Below are positions 36,423-49,100 of a stretch of DNA of 64,000 nt, piece after piece; positions within the stretch are counted from its first letter, which is position 1, and every line of letters begins with the position of its first letter. This DNA is from Lithospermum erythrorhizon (taxonomy: Eukaryota > Streptophyta > Magnoliopsida > Boraginales > Boraginaceae): assembly GCA_019722365.1 (NCBI GenBank), contig JADFUC010002276.1, forward strand, positions 1-64,000, given 5' to 3'. The translations under genes were made by a program, and so were the position numbers. The notes under the pieces are model-generated. The model had not been told where the DNA came from. It saw nothing but the letters and a program-made list of their open reading frames with translations, and did not search any database.

Positions 36423-39400
36423 GTTCTCCAAATTCATCCCTCCCTTTTTTTTATTACATACTTCAAGTTTCTTATATGACAGTTATTTTTTAATATATTG
36501 TTTGATGTCTTTTTGGTGTATTTTTGTTTTTTGTTGCTTTTGTTTTTTGTATATTGGAGTTTCTTACATTTATATGTTATTCTATGTAGTTTTACACTCT
36601 TAGAGTAGGCTGATTAAGGTTGATGTGTAAAGTTGATTGTGGATGGAAATTTGTGATCCTATACAAGAATTTATTCAGATCCGAGTGTGTGGGTGGAGAA
36701 CGGGACATTCTCTACAGATTTTTCTGTATACTTCTCAAAGTACAGAAAAATAACAATAGATTTGTGTGCAATGGAAAAAAATATAATCAGATTTGTGCAA
36801 AATATAAAAATATATGATTAGATTTGTATATTTTTTTTAATTTTGGGTGTGTGATACCAAAATCTATCGAATGTCTCAAAATATATCAATGATTTTAGTT
36901 GTTTGATATTAAGTTTTGGTATGGTTATACAAATCTATCGAAGGTTTCAAAAATATAGCAACAGATTTGTGCAAAGTATAAAAATAGAATATCAGATTTA
37001 TGCGAAGTACAAAAAAATGGCCATCAAATTTGTGTAAAAGTACAAAATAAGAACCTCGACAAAAATATACAAATAAAATACAATAAATGACCCTAACTTT
37101 TAGGTGGGGGAGTTATTTTTTATAATTATAAATTTTAATCTTTCTCCATTTTTATATGATTTTATGTATGGAGACAGCAAGTTAATCAAGTAAGGAAAAT
37201 TAGGTAATTCAAATAAGAACGAAGGCAGGTATGATATTAAGTATAAGTTTCCCGTGCTTGTGTTGTTATTTTCAAGTTTACGAAGTCTTAGCAATCTTAC
37301 ATGTAGGCTGTAGCATCAAGGAAATGCCATATCGCTACTTGTTTCTTGTTGTTTAGATAGACTTAAGATGTAACTATTTTGACTGTCCCTAAACTGCATA
37401 CGTGATAGACTATTATCGTATGTCAGTTGTTCATCAAGGCTGTTCTTCAGGCGTTATAGTAAAGCCGTAAAGGATATGCAATAAAATGCTCAAAAGATAA
37501 CTAAATATACATACAAGGATGATTCGGGTCTTAAAATTTTATAGAAGGAATATCATTGAGAAAACAAAATTGCATGTGGTAATAATGAAGGGCGATACTA
37601 GACCATGAAGAGTCCTTAAGAGTGATGATATTGCCTTACAAAGGTTTCTTTTTATTCACTCATTGCTTTTGTATTGTGTTTAGAAGTTATCTAACTCCAT
37701 TTCGTTGAGTTACATGATTATCTGATAATTTGAGGAGGTTCATAACATAAACTAATAATTTCCAGCTGAAGACATGAAAAGAGAATTGAACAGGTAGTGA
37801 TATGATGAACAGAATTGGAAGCCGGAGCTCCTGGCATTTAGATACTTATTTTTTATTTGATATTAAATTTGTTCAGGATATGAATTTCCCACTGTTTATT
37901 TGATTTAGTTTCCCCTTAATGATGTTTCTGTTAATAGATGATCACGCAAGTCCTTCACAGAATCACAGTTGTGTATGTGGGACAACTAAATGAGATTGAC
38001 TGAAACAATTTATCAATAATGAGAAGACCTTAGCATTATTATCAAGTCCCATATATATAATAAGCAAACATAGAGAACACATTTATATCCTTGCAACATA
38101 TGTTGCCATGTTCAAATCTAATACTACTTCATACAAACATCCGACGAAAAATCAAAAATTGAGTTGTATAATGCTCATTGAAATAAGTAAATCTTAATTA
38201 TTAGTAAGTTTGTTTAAAAGATGATTTGACCCTTTAAGACTTTTTACAATGTCATATTATGAACAAAATTATTTGAAATACTATAATGTATTTTTTTTAT
38301 TAAAATACTAAAATATCTAATTAAATACAAATTAGTACTCTCTATTTATTAATTTAAGTGATTGTTTAGACTAAAAATATTTTATTAATAACGATGTATA
38401 CAATTTTTTTATTGCCCTTCATTAATTAGAGGTAGTATTTATAGTTTAAGATGAGAATTAAAAGTTTATATGGAAAAGGTGTAAAGATATAATGAAAAGG
38501 TATCACTATGGTTCAAAACACTAAGTATTTTGAGACAAGATTTTTAGTCTAAACAATCACTTATATCGATACGAAGGTCGGAGGGAGTATAAAAGTTTTG
38601 TTAAAAGAAAAAGTCCAACTATGGAACATGGATGTGGCTCTACTTCACATATTTACTCTCACCACCTAGCTAGTATGTAGGACTTGCAAGAGAGGGAAAT
38701 AAGACTACGTATATAGGTTTCATTGTCTTGAGAAGACTTTGTCAAGATAAATGATAAAAACATGTGTATGAATGTTGGAAATGTGGGGGACTAGGGTTTA
38801 ATGGCTTATGGAGTAAAACTAGAGTTATAATTTGAACTCTATAAGACTTAAGACATTAGTCATTGTGATTTAGTAAGTAGCCCTTATAAATATGGATGCT
38901 AATTATACTATGTAAGAAGTTAGTCACTATCCCCTGGGGATATGGCAAGTAGTGTGTAAAGATATGGACGATAATACCATGTTAGAGTGTTGTCGCCATG
39001 TTTTTCTTAACGATAGAAGTTACGATATATTTGTTCTGTCCATGGTGTAGTAAGTGTAACGTCTTCAAAAGAATAAAGTATCATAATTCAAAATTAGTTT
39101 TTAATTCTATTATTTGCATATATGGTTCATCTAATGTAAAAAATGAGAAGATAGTTGGTGAACTAACTTTGTTCTATGTGCTAACACACAAGACCTGACT
39201 TGGCTTACCCCTAATATCAATGCAATAAAGCAATATCCCAACCTGCATAAGCTTAGCTAGCTCTATGATAATTTTGTTAGTCTTTCTATATTTCATAAAT
39301 GTTTATCTTGTTAATAGAATTTATTTTTCAACCTTAATGAATGACAAGAGTCCAGAAATTGAGTTTATGAAGAAGTCATATGAATGAAGTCCAAGAATAA

Positions 39401-42400
39401 GGAACTAAATTATTGGGTTTTTAGATTTCCTTGTGTTTTATTGGCCTAGAACAAAATTGGTATTATCTTATTTTAGGTCAAAAGACACAACTGATCTATA
39501 TATGTTGTAGATGTTATTATTTGATCACTTATGTTTTGAGGTGTCTCATATGATCACTTTTCTTTCAAAAATTCATATTTTTTATTTACTGTTAATATTT
39601 CTGCTAAATTTGTCCTAGACTTTATTTTTAATCGATTTTACTGGTATAATTTCTTATTTTAACTAAAAATTAAAAATCCACACCTCAACCCGCTCAATTC
39701 TATCATCACATAGTTGACACACAAATCACCTCCCCCTCTTCCTAGTCTCATTATCTTTGCAACCATCATCAATCAAACCAACAATTACAAGAACAAAGCC
39801 TCCAATCTCATCATAAACCAACAAATGAATGTTTACATCGTTAGAAGTCATTCTCGTATTGTGGTATCTACGTGAAAATCGGGATTCGCCTATACCAATC
39901 CTTCACTATCGCCAATCCACCTCGATATATGTCATTATTACATATTCCACAAAAACATCCATGCAGAATGGGAGGATCAAGAAGAATGAGTTTGTAGAGG
40001 CTTTAAAGAAGATGAAAAAAGCAAAAGTTATTGGTCTGGATAACATTCCTATTGAAATGTGGAAGTGTTTTGGGATAAAGGACTAGATTGGTTAACAATG
40101 CTCTTCAATGTCATAGCACAAGAGGATACCGGATATACGGGTAAAAGTATCTACGCTTCCTTTTAAATTAGTGGAAATATTCAAGTCAAGTAGATTAAAC
40201 TTATTAGTCATACATCAAACTGAAAAGCGGGCGTTAGATGAAGATTAAGCAGCATTTACCGACATTTCTCGGTAACCGCCTTTGATTTTATGCCAAGATC
40301 ATCAACGACGAAACCATCTTTTCAGAGTTCGACGGTGCTCTATGCACAACCAAAAGACTTTCTATACGGGGCGCTCATGGATTCGGGAAAAGTCAAAACG
40401 ACGGGTTCAACGAGAGGTTATTTGGAAGGTATTGGGGAATAAAGAAGGTTGTATGGCTTATGTGGAACCAACAAAAGATATGTATGCCGGAGTTACACGA
40501 TCAAGCAAGACCAGAAAGAACGACGTTCACTAGAATCGTCCATCATAGCTCAGTTCTAAGTCCATATTTGTTTGCACTTCGTTATGGATAACCTTACCAG
40601 ACAAATGCAAGATAAAGTACCAGCATGTTTGCTTGCATCTAGATTGCCTTTAGTGGACGAGTCAAAAAGGAGTAAATGGTTCTGAAAGTTACGATAGGTT
40701 TTGGAAAATAGAGGTTTTAAACTAAGTCATAGTAAAATTGAATACATGGATTAGATTCAGTAAAACTAGAAGTATCGGTACTGGAAATATTAGTTTAGGG
40801 ATGTAAAGAGATATGGAGACGGAAGTTTTAAAATAATAGAGGCCTATGAGTGTATAATTGGGACTTGGGGACAATATTAGTTTAGGGTTGCATGCAGTTA
40901 TCCGTAAAAACATAATTTGAAGTGAAATGATTCGTGAGAAAGATGATTTCTCCAATCAAGTATAAATCGACAAGTAAGTAAACACTGGCATTTATACCAC
41001 GCAAGGCGTGTCCAATACGCACCAGTGTAAGACACGTGATCTAATAGCCGCGATCACTGTGAGAAGTAAACCGACAAGAGCTTCGACAGAAATTATATGA
41101 AATCTAATTCGGAGCGTGAATGAAGTTTAAAATAACGGATTTGCCTAATAAATACCCATCGAAATAAGGAAAGTTTTAATCGGGTTGGTTCAGAAATAGT
41201 CATGATTTCAACACAGCGCTCCTGGGTCGGCCAAGACAAACAAATAATTAATCATGGACCAAAAAATATTATTTTTTAAAGATGAGTGATCAAATGGAAT
41301 AATTCAAAACATAAATGATTAAATGGTAATATAAAATAACATTAATGTTTAATTACTTTTTTTCTTTTTCTTTATATTTATGCCGTTAACATGTTGGATC
41401 ATCTGTAAAGCTCATGCCAGTTGCTTTAGTTCAAAATCAGCTCACCTATTAAACACCTTAAATATAGTTTTTTTTCCACTAACGATAGGAATTGTAAATT
41501 ACATACGTTAGCAAACTTTAATTAAATTCTAAACTAAGCAATGAGAGTCTAAGTTCTAAAGAAACAACTTGTCTTTCCTCCAAGTCTACTGCATTTATCA
41601 CTATCTTAACTCGATATCGCACCAAGTCCAAGTAATTACTGAAAGTCGGGAAATTCCCCACGAGCCATGACGTAAAACTGCCAGAGCATTGCTCGAAAAG
41701 CCCCACAGCCGGGTTCACCGAATAGAGAAACCACATACTGGGTTCATGAACCGATTTAAGTATGAGAAAATACCTCCTGCTAGAATCAACCCGACACCTC
41801 TCGAATGTAGATGGCCGATACCACTGTGATTATTGCTCATCGCCACCTCAATATAGTCGAATTATATGATATGGAATTTAATATCAGGTCATCTTCAGAC
41901 GTAGACGCTTAACCACACGCGCCGACTTCAACCATGGATATAACTTAATCTTTCTACCTCTTTGTCTTCTATATGAAATTTAAGTAACATATTAATTTGA
42001 ATAAATGTGATATTTAATAGTGCACAAATTACTTCAACATCAAACTCGTGAGATGTACTTAAAAATTGTGAGAATGGGTCATAGAAATTGGTGAATAAAG
42101 ACGATTGTAATGCCATTTCTCGAAACCCAAAGTCGGTACATTATTTGTTTTAATAGAGTGGCATCATAACCAATGATATATCTTTTCAGTACGTTTTGAC
42201 CTAACTCAAGCTCTTTATGAAACTTTACTTGGAACATTCATTCCATATTTTCTTCTCGTTAATCATGCTCAATGTTTGAGTTATTAGTAGTTGGATTTCC
42301 GTATACAAGAAGACTCATCTTGATGGTATAATTAATATCAATCAAATCATATCAAAGACTTATGACATCATCCAATTTGGGTTAGATTATTACAATCTTT

Positions 42401-43148
42401 CTACTTAAATTCTCAACTTCCTCGTTGAACTTGTTGAGTTATATCATATCATTAATACCATCTCATCCATGTGGGAATCAAAAGGTCATATCGCAATCGA
42501 CGAAGACTACAATACATAAATTTAGTTCCTACAGCCGATTGGCTTTTACCTGATATCATTCAGAACACTCGGCCCAAGAACTCTTTGCTGCACATTCATT
42601 ATATTCGACGATCGACCTCTCAAATCGTCACACAAGTCTTTCCAAAGACGCTCAGTCATCAATTACGCCTCTCCCCGAAACTTCCCGCGGATTATCCATC
42701 ACAAAACTTATCTTGGTCAAACATGTTTAATCTTGGAATTCTTTTAGGTTGAGCTCACGAAAATATGCATTTTAATTGTATGAGTTGTCTTACTTGGTCA
42801 ATGTATATAAAATCTAGTACGATGAGTCAAGAATTAGTAAAATTAATGATATATAAAATCTAGTAATACTAAATCAAATATTCGTATACTAAATCACAAA
42901 ATTTATCTTGGTAAAACATGTTTAATATAATATATAAAATAAGAAATTATTTTCAATATAAAATATATTATAATATAGATTCAACATCAAAATTTAAAAG
43001 CCCTGAATAGTTTAATGCAAATGATATTCAAAGTTCATAACAAAATCCAAACAAGAAATTAAATATTAAAATTGATAAACTAGAATTGAAGAGCTTTCAA
43101 GGCATTTAAAAAAAACTTCATATATTGTTAATATTGTATTAGTTTCAG

Positions 43149-43194
<46 letters not shown>

Positions 43195-46100
43195 TATGCA
43201 TCCGAGCTATCAGCTTTCATCTATCGAAATAGAATACCATCTCTCTCCGCTTCGGTTTACTATGGGGACGTAGCTGAAGCTCTATTTTGAAGCAATGTAG
43301 CCCAATCGACAGTATCAAGATAGCTCGCCTATGCACAATTCTACCTAAATTATGTTGCTCCACCTAATCAAGCCAGACGTGTGAAAGCTTAAACACATGA
43401 AAAATCCGCTTATTCCTAAGCATGTTTTAAGGAAATATTTGGAGAACAATGTATGAAAAGTTCTAAAGTCTTCTTTTCTGGTGAAAGAATTAATTAGCTT
43501 TAGACAATTAATTAATGTGGCTTTTTCTTTGAAGAAAAATAATTCCTTATAGGTTTATTTATAAAATCTATAAATACTCTTCTTTCACAGAGTATTTTTA
43601 CAAGGAAACACCACCACCCCCCAACGATAGTCGGAAATCAACTCTACAACCACTCAACCTCAGAAAGTTGTGAATGTAAAACGTTTATTCTTATTCTTAG
43701 TAGAATTACGAGTTTATTATAATTCTCGGTAAGGTCAGCGAAAAGAGTCGAAGATTCAAGAGCATATATTAGATACTAGGTCCGAGTTTCAGCGAGAAAC
43801 ATCTAGTCAAGCGTCGCTGAACAAGCATTGTGTCCTGTGAATAATTTTCATGATATTATTAATGCTGATCTCGCACTTCAGTTTCGATGTACCTTTCATA
43901 TCAGGGAAACCAGATAAAATTCGTTAAGCTGATTTAATTTCCTCATTATTTTCTTTCTGTCATATCTCAATTAATAGATATCATTTTGGGTTTGGCTTCG
44001 TTGTCAGATTGATTTAGAGTACAGTTATCGCTGGCATGAAATTGTCAATACCATACGATTCCTAATACTCGTATCGAGCTGATTGTAAACTCGCGGATGC
44101 TGATACTCAACAATTGGTATCGAAACGGTTTTGGATAATCAGCATCATTCGTAGGACGTATTTATCAGCCAGCATGCGCGACGCAAGCGCCGCTAGTAGT
44201 ATTAATTTGAAGACGTAGATTGACTTCGCGAACACCACAGATTTTCACTCGAGATTAATTCGCCATGACGGTCCCTTGCAGATTTCCGAGCATGGGCGAT
44301 GCCGGTTTGTATATCACGGGTTATCGCCGGAAGATCCTCGGAGTGGCACTCAGGGTACGGGATCGCGCTGGGTGTTAAAGACGACGGTCAGCACTCGCTG
44401 AGATCGTGTACAAATTACAGTGAAAATCGACGGAGAGTTTTTGGTTATTGGGAATTGTCGTCGTCATGACAGCGAGTTTCTTTTATTAAATTTGATGTCA
44501 CTGGTAAAATCCATGTGAGCCGCGGTACTGTAATATTACTCAAAGTTCAAAAGATGGCGCAAATCTAGCCATCGAGGCCCGACAAGCACTCTAGCCGACG
44601 TAATACAAGACTTCGCTTGCGACGAAAGCATGATGGCAGACCACCGTTGTCGCCGTGGTCCAAGGTTGGCGAATCCCGGCATAAGGTCGCAACCTAAGCC
44701 AGGTTGCATTTAATCATCCAAGCACAAGCGATTAAAGTCGCTGGTGTTTTATACCTTCAAAATGATTTGCTAACCTGGCGAAAGCGAGGACGCTCGATCA
44801 AATATTTGGCGTCAACGACTGGATCAAGCTGGAGTTGTCGACACGAAAGCGAGCAGCAGATAATTCATCACGGCCAATCAAGCCGTGAGGTCGTTTTCTG
44901 CGCGCCAGATCAAGAAGATTCAATGCAAAAGCGTAACATGATGATTATTCAATGCTGAAAGAAATTAACAGGCAAAAGCGGATTTGGCTATGTCTCTTCT
45001 TCGACAATGTTTCTACAGATTCAAAGTTGTTCTGAATTAGCGAAAAAGGCATTCAAGTCGTGGATCAACTTCAAATGAAGTTCGGGACATTTAACCTGGC
45101 CATAGGACAAGCCAAGACGTGATCCGAAGTTTACCATGGATATTATCAGACGTGCGGAAGTGCTCCTTAAACACGTGAAAATTCGGATTATTCGAAGTTA
45201 ATACACTTACGGAAATTGTAAGCCAATAAAATACAACCAACCGAACCGACCGTGAATCGAACCGAAATAACCGAAATCGAGGAACTCGATTGAACCGAAC
45301 CCATTTAGGTTCGAAAAATGTTAAACCGGTGGTTGTTTCGTTCGGGCCAAGGCTTCTCGAGAATCGATTGAATTTTTAATTAGAAAAAATTAAAAATATT
45401 ATATATATATAACCTAAAATAACCGGAAAAAAATCGACCGAGAACCTGGATCGGACCACGAACCGATTTAATCGAACCTAATCGGCGCCTCGTTCCATCT
45501 CAACCCATCCGGACAGTCGGTTCGGTTCAAAATACCCCCAAAACCGAACCGAACTGAATTCGACGGGAAGCCTCTAACGCAAATACTTCGAGAACAAGCA
45601 GAGGAAAGTTACTCATCGCGGGCTTTTTCTTTGAAGAAAAAGTAATTTCTTATAAGTTTATTTGTAAAACCTATAAATATTCTTTCTTTGTGTGTGATTT
45701 TCGCGCGTGGAAACCACACTTTTCCAATGGTCGAAATCAACCTCGTTAATTAGGAAAAATTTATTTTTATTCTTAAAATAGTGAGTTTATTATAATTCTT
45801 GGGATGAAGTTTGGTTGTAGACTTGCGCGGCCAAAGCGAGAAAAACATCCACAGGTGTCGCCGACTAGGTTTCGAAGTCTCAGAACAATCTTTACGATAT
45901 TATTAAGGAATCTGGCAGCAGCTCCGAATCGCATTCTTCACATCGGAAAGTAAACTGCAAAGAAAAATCCTTACGCCCGATTTAATTTCCGTATTATTTT
46001 CTTCGTTTGTCATATCTCGAACGTGTGCTATCATCTATTTGCTCACATATCAGATCCTGATGAAATTTCAGCTTATTGGCCAAGATGGATTGTCAATAAT

Positions 46101-49100
46101 GGTGTAAGACTCCTAACACTAACGGTCTAAGTTAGAGCTTATTGTTCTTATAGGTAACCTTAACAAGACTACATTGATTTTTAAGATTATCAAGTTTGAT
46201 AGATTTACTTATGGAGGAGGTATGTTGTCTCATATTGAAAGTTTAAGACTTTCTGGAAGAATTAATAATGTAATGAGTTGATCAATCTATTGACAATTGT
46301 TTTTAGGTGGAGCCAGATGATCCTTAATATCGTATCACGCGACAATGTCTCAATTTCGTCTACATGATCATTGAAACGGGGTTCCACTTATGGGATGACA
46401 ATAAGGAGAGAACATGTATCACATTAAATATGCAAATCTACGAGTGTGGTATAACAACTATGTGCGTTCCTGCATAAGTATGTCCATTTTAACTCATAAA
46501 TATGTCCATTTTAAAACCAACAGCGCTCCTCCATAAGTAAATCTACGTGCGTGGTATAACAATTCATCCTACATTTAATGTGTCAAAGCGTACATGGTGC
46601 GTGGTGGTCTATATGTTCATGACTTCTCCTAATGTTGTCAATTAATACCCATGAGTTCCTAACATTACTATTTAAGTCAATCCACATAAAATTGGTTGAA
46701 TTATGTCTATCTACATTGATGAAATGTGAATACGTATTGGTTAGTGATTGGAACATAGGAGATGAAAGGATTTGGAAAAAAGGAGACAGTTTACTTTCCT
46801 AGGCTTTGTTGAGTTCAAGGTCTACTTTCTTTGCAAGTAATAGTAAACTTTGTTTTTTTTAAGATGTGAGATTGTAAGCCTATAATGTCTGTCTAAGTCA
46901 TGATTATTGAGAGAAAATTCATTAACATGGTCGATGCAATTAAGGAATGTTTTCATTATAGTTAGGTCATATGTTAAGTGCTTCCTGGTTAATTAAATGT
47001 ATGACCAACTCCGTGGTAAGTAGTAACTACATGCTTTTTTTGGATCTCATTCAAGCTTATGGTTTCGATCAATGGAACATCTTCCTAAAAAGATAGTCAT
47101 GTTTTGACTTTTGACATTTGACATTTTGGATTTTGAACCAAATATTTATAGATATGTTGTATACTATTTGTTTAAAAATGCTCAATAGAAGTTGTGTTAA
47201 TTAAGGTCTCAAAGTTCGTTATGTTTGAGTAACAAAAATCATGTGACTATCTTTTGGGGAGAGACGGACAATTACGAAAGGAAGTAGAACTTTATATTAG
47301 TCAAATCTTATGTGTGACTTTAATATCCACGGTTTAATATAAACATACAATATATGATGATTGCATTTTTGTACTACTTCAGGACGGTGGAGATGGTTCC
47401 TATTATTTTAGTTATAAGTGATATAATACATGTTTCTTGATCTTACTAGTTAAATTGCCAAAACATTCTTATCGTAATTGAAATGGCAGTTTCTATGTAA
47501 TCACAATAACTCAGAATGCCATTTGGTAATCTCAGCTTCTAGGTTGCATGGAGTCATTTTTTGCTCTTACAACAAATACATAATGCCTTCTGTCTCTCTG
47601 CCAATGTTCATAGTATTTATGTGCTGCCGTTCTAGTTTCTTTCTTCACTTAAGTGGTTCCAACTTTTTAGGTCATTATTGGGGTGGTTCTTGTAAGAAAA
47701 AAAAGAAGTCTTTTTATCGTCGGTTGAAACCATCCGAGTGAATGTGTAGCATATCTAACATTTGCAGAATCTTGCCACTGTCTATTATCCTTGTCTAGGA
47801 AGTCGTCGTAAGTAGGACAATTTCCACATGATATAAGTCACGAGTTGAGGAATGGTTTATTTAATTGTTGTTGTTAACCTATCGCTGTAGGGAAAGTGTG
47901 GCTTAAGGTGATCGAATGTCTGTGATTCACCCATCTATAGATTGGCCCTACGAAAATAATAATGTTCTGGAAATGCTTAGAAAACGAGATTAATTACTAT
48001 CGTTAACCTATCGCTGTAGGAAAACATGGTTTAAGCGCGGATCATAGTAATGCCACAGTATTCACCGACCAGGCCGCCCAACGAGAAAAATAATGTTCTA
48101 AAATGCTTGTGAAAACGATTAATTATCAAGTGTTAACCTACGGGAATGTGTGGTTTACAGGATCATAAGAGAGTGTTTGATATTCACCGATCCGTAGGGT
48201 CAGTCTAACGAAAAATATTGTTCTAAAATGCTTAGAAAATGAGATTAATTAATGTTGTTAACCTATCGCTTGTAGGGAAAGCGTGGTTTAAGGCGGATCA
48301 TAGTAGCAGCCAGTTCATCGATTCAAGGTCGCCTAACGAGAAAAAATAATGTTCTCAAATGCTTAGAAACCGGATTACCATCAAGTGTTAACCTATCGTT
48401 GCAGTGGGAGGGAGCATGCTTGGCGGATCTAGTAGTATTTGCATAATCGATCCGTAGGTCAGCTCCAACGAGAAAAATAATATTCGAAACGCTTAGAAAC
48501 CGGATGAATGGCCATTGTTGCTAACCTATTGATTGTAGGAAATGCGCTAGCGTGGTTAGAAATCGAGATTAATTAATGTCATTAACCTATCGCTTAGACC
48601 GAAAGGTGGTTTAAGGCGGATCCTAGTAGCGTTGCAGGTATTCAATGATCCTCAGAGGTCAGTCTGGGAGAAAAATAATGTCAAATGCTTAGAAACCCAG
48701 ATTAATTAGTGTTAACTAACCTATTGTTGTAGGGAAAAGTTGTTAAGCCGGATCGTAGTAGCCTGTATTCACCGATCTATAGGTTGGTCCAACAAGAAAA
48801 ATAATGTTCGAAATGCTAAGAAACTGAGAGTAATTATTGTTGTTAACTATCGCTTAGAAGTGGAAAGGTGGCTTTATGTGGATCGTAATAAGCTAGGTAT
48901 TCAATGATTTGTAGGTTGACCTAACGAGAAAATAATGTTCGAAATGCTTAGAAATTGATTAATTACTGTTAACTCCATCATTTAGATGGAAAAGGTGGTT
49001 TAAGGTGGATCAGAAGTATGTTGTGTATTAACTGATCCTCAGAGGTTGGCCCAACGAGAAAAATAATGTTCTGAAATGCTTAGAAACTGAGATTAATTAT

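Noticed and set aside
37571..37576. RY motif TGCATG as a vernalization nucleation site
   Set aside because: It is a single six-base word. Arabidopsis FLC has a close pair, and chance occurrence in a 14.6-kb intron is likely.
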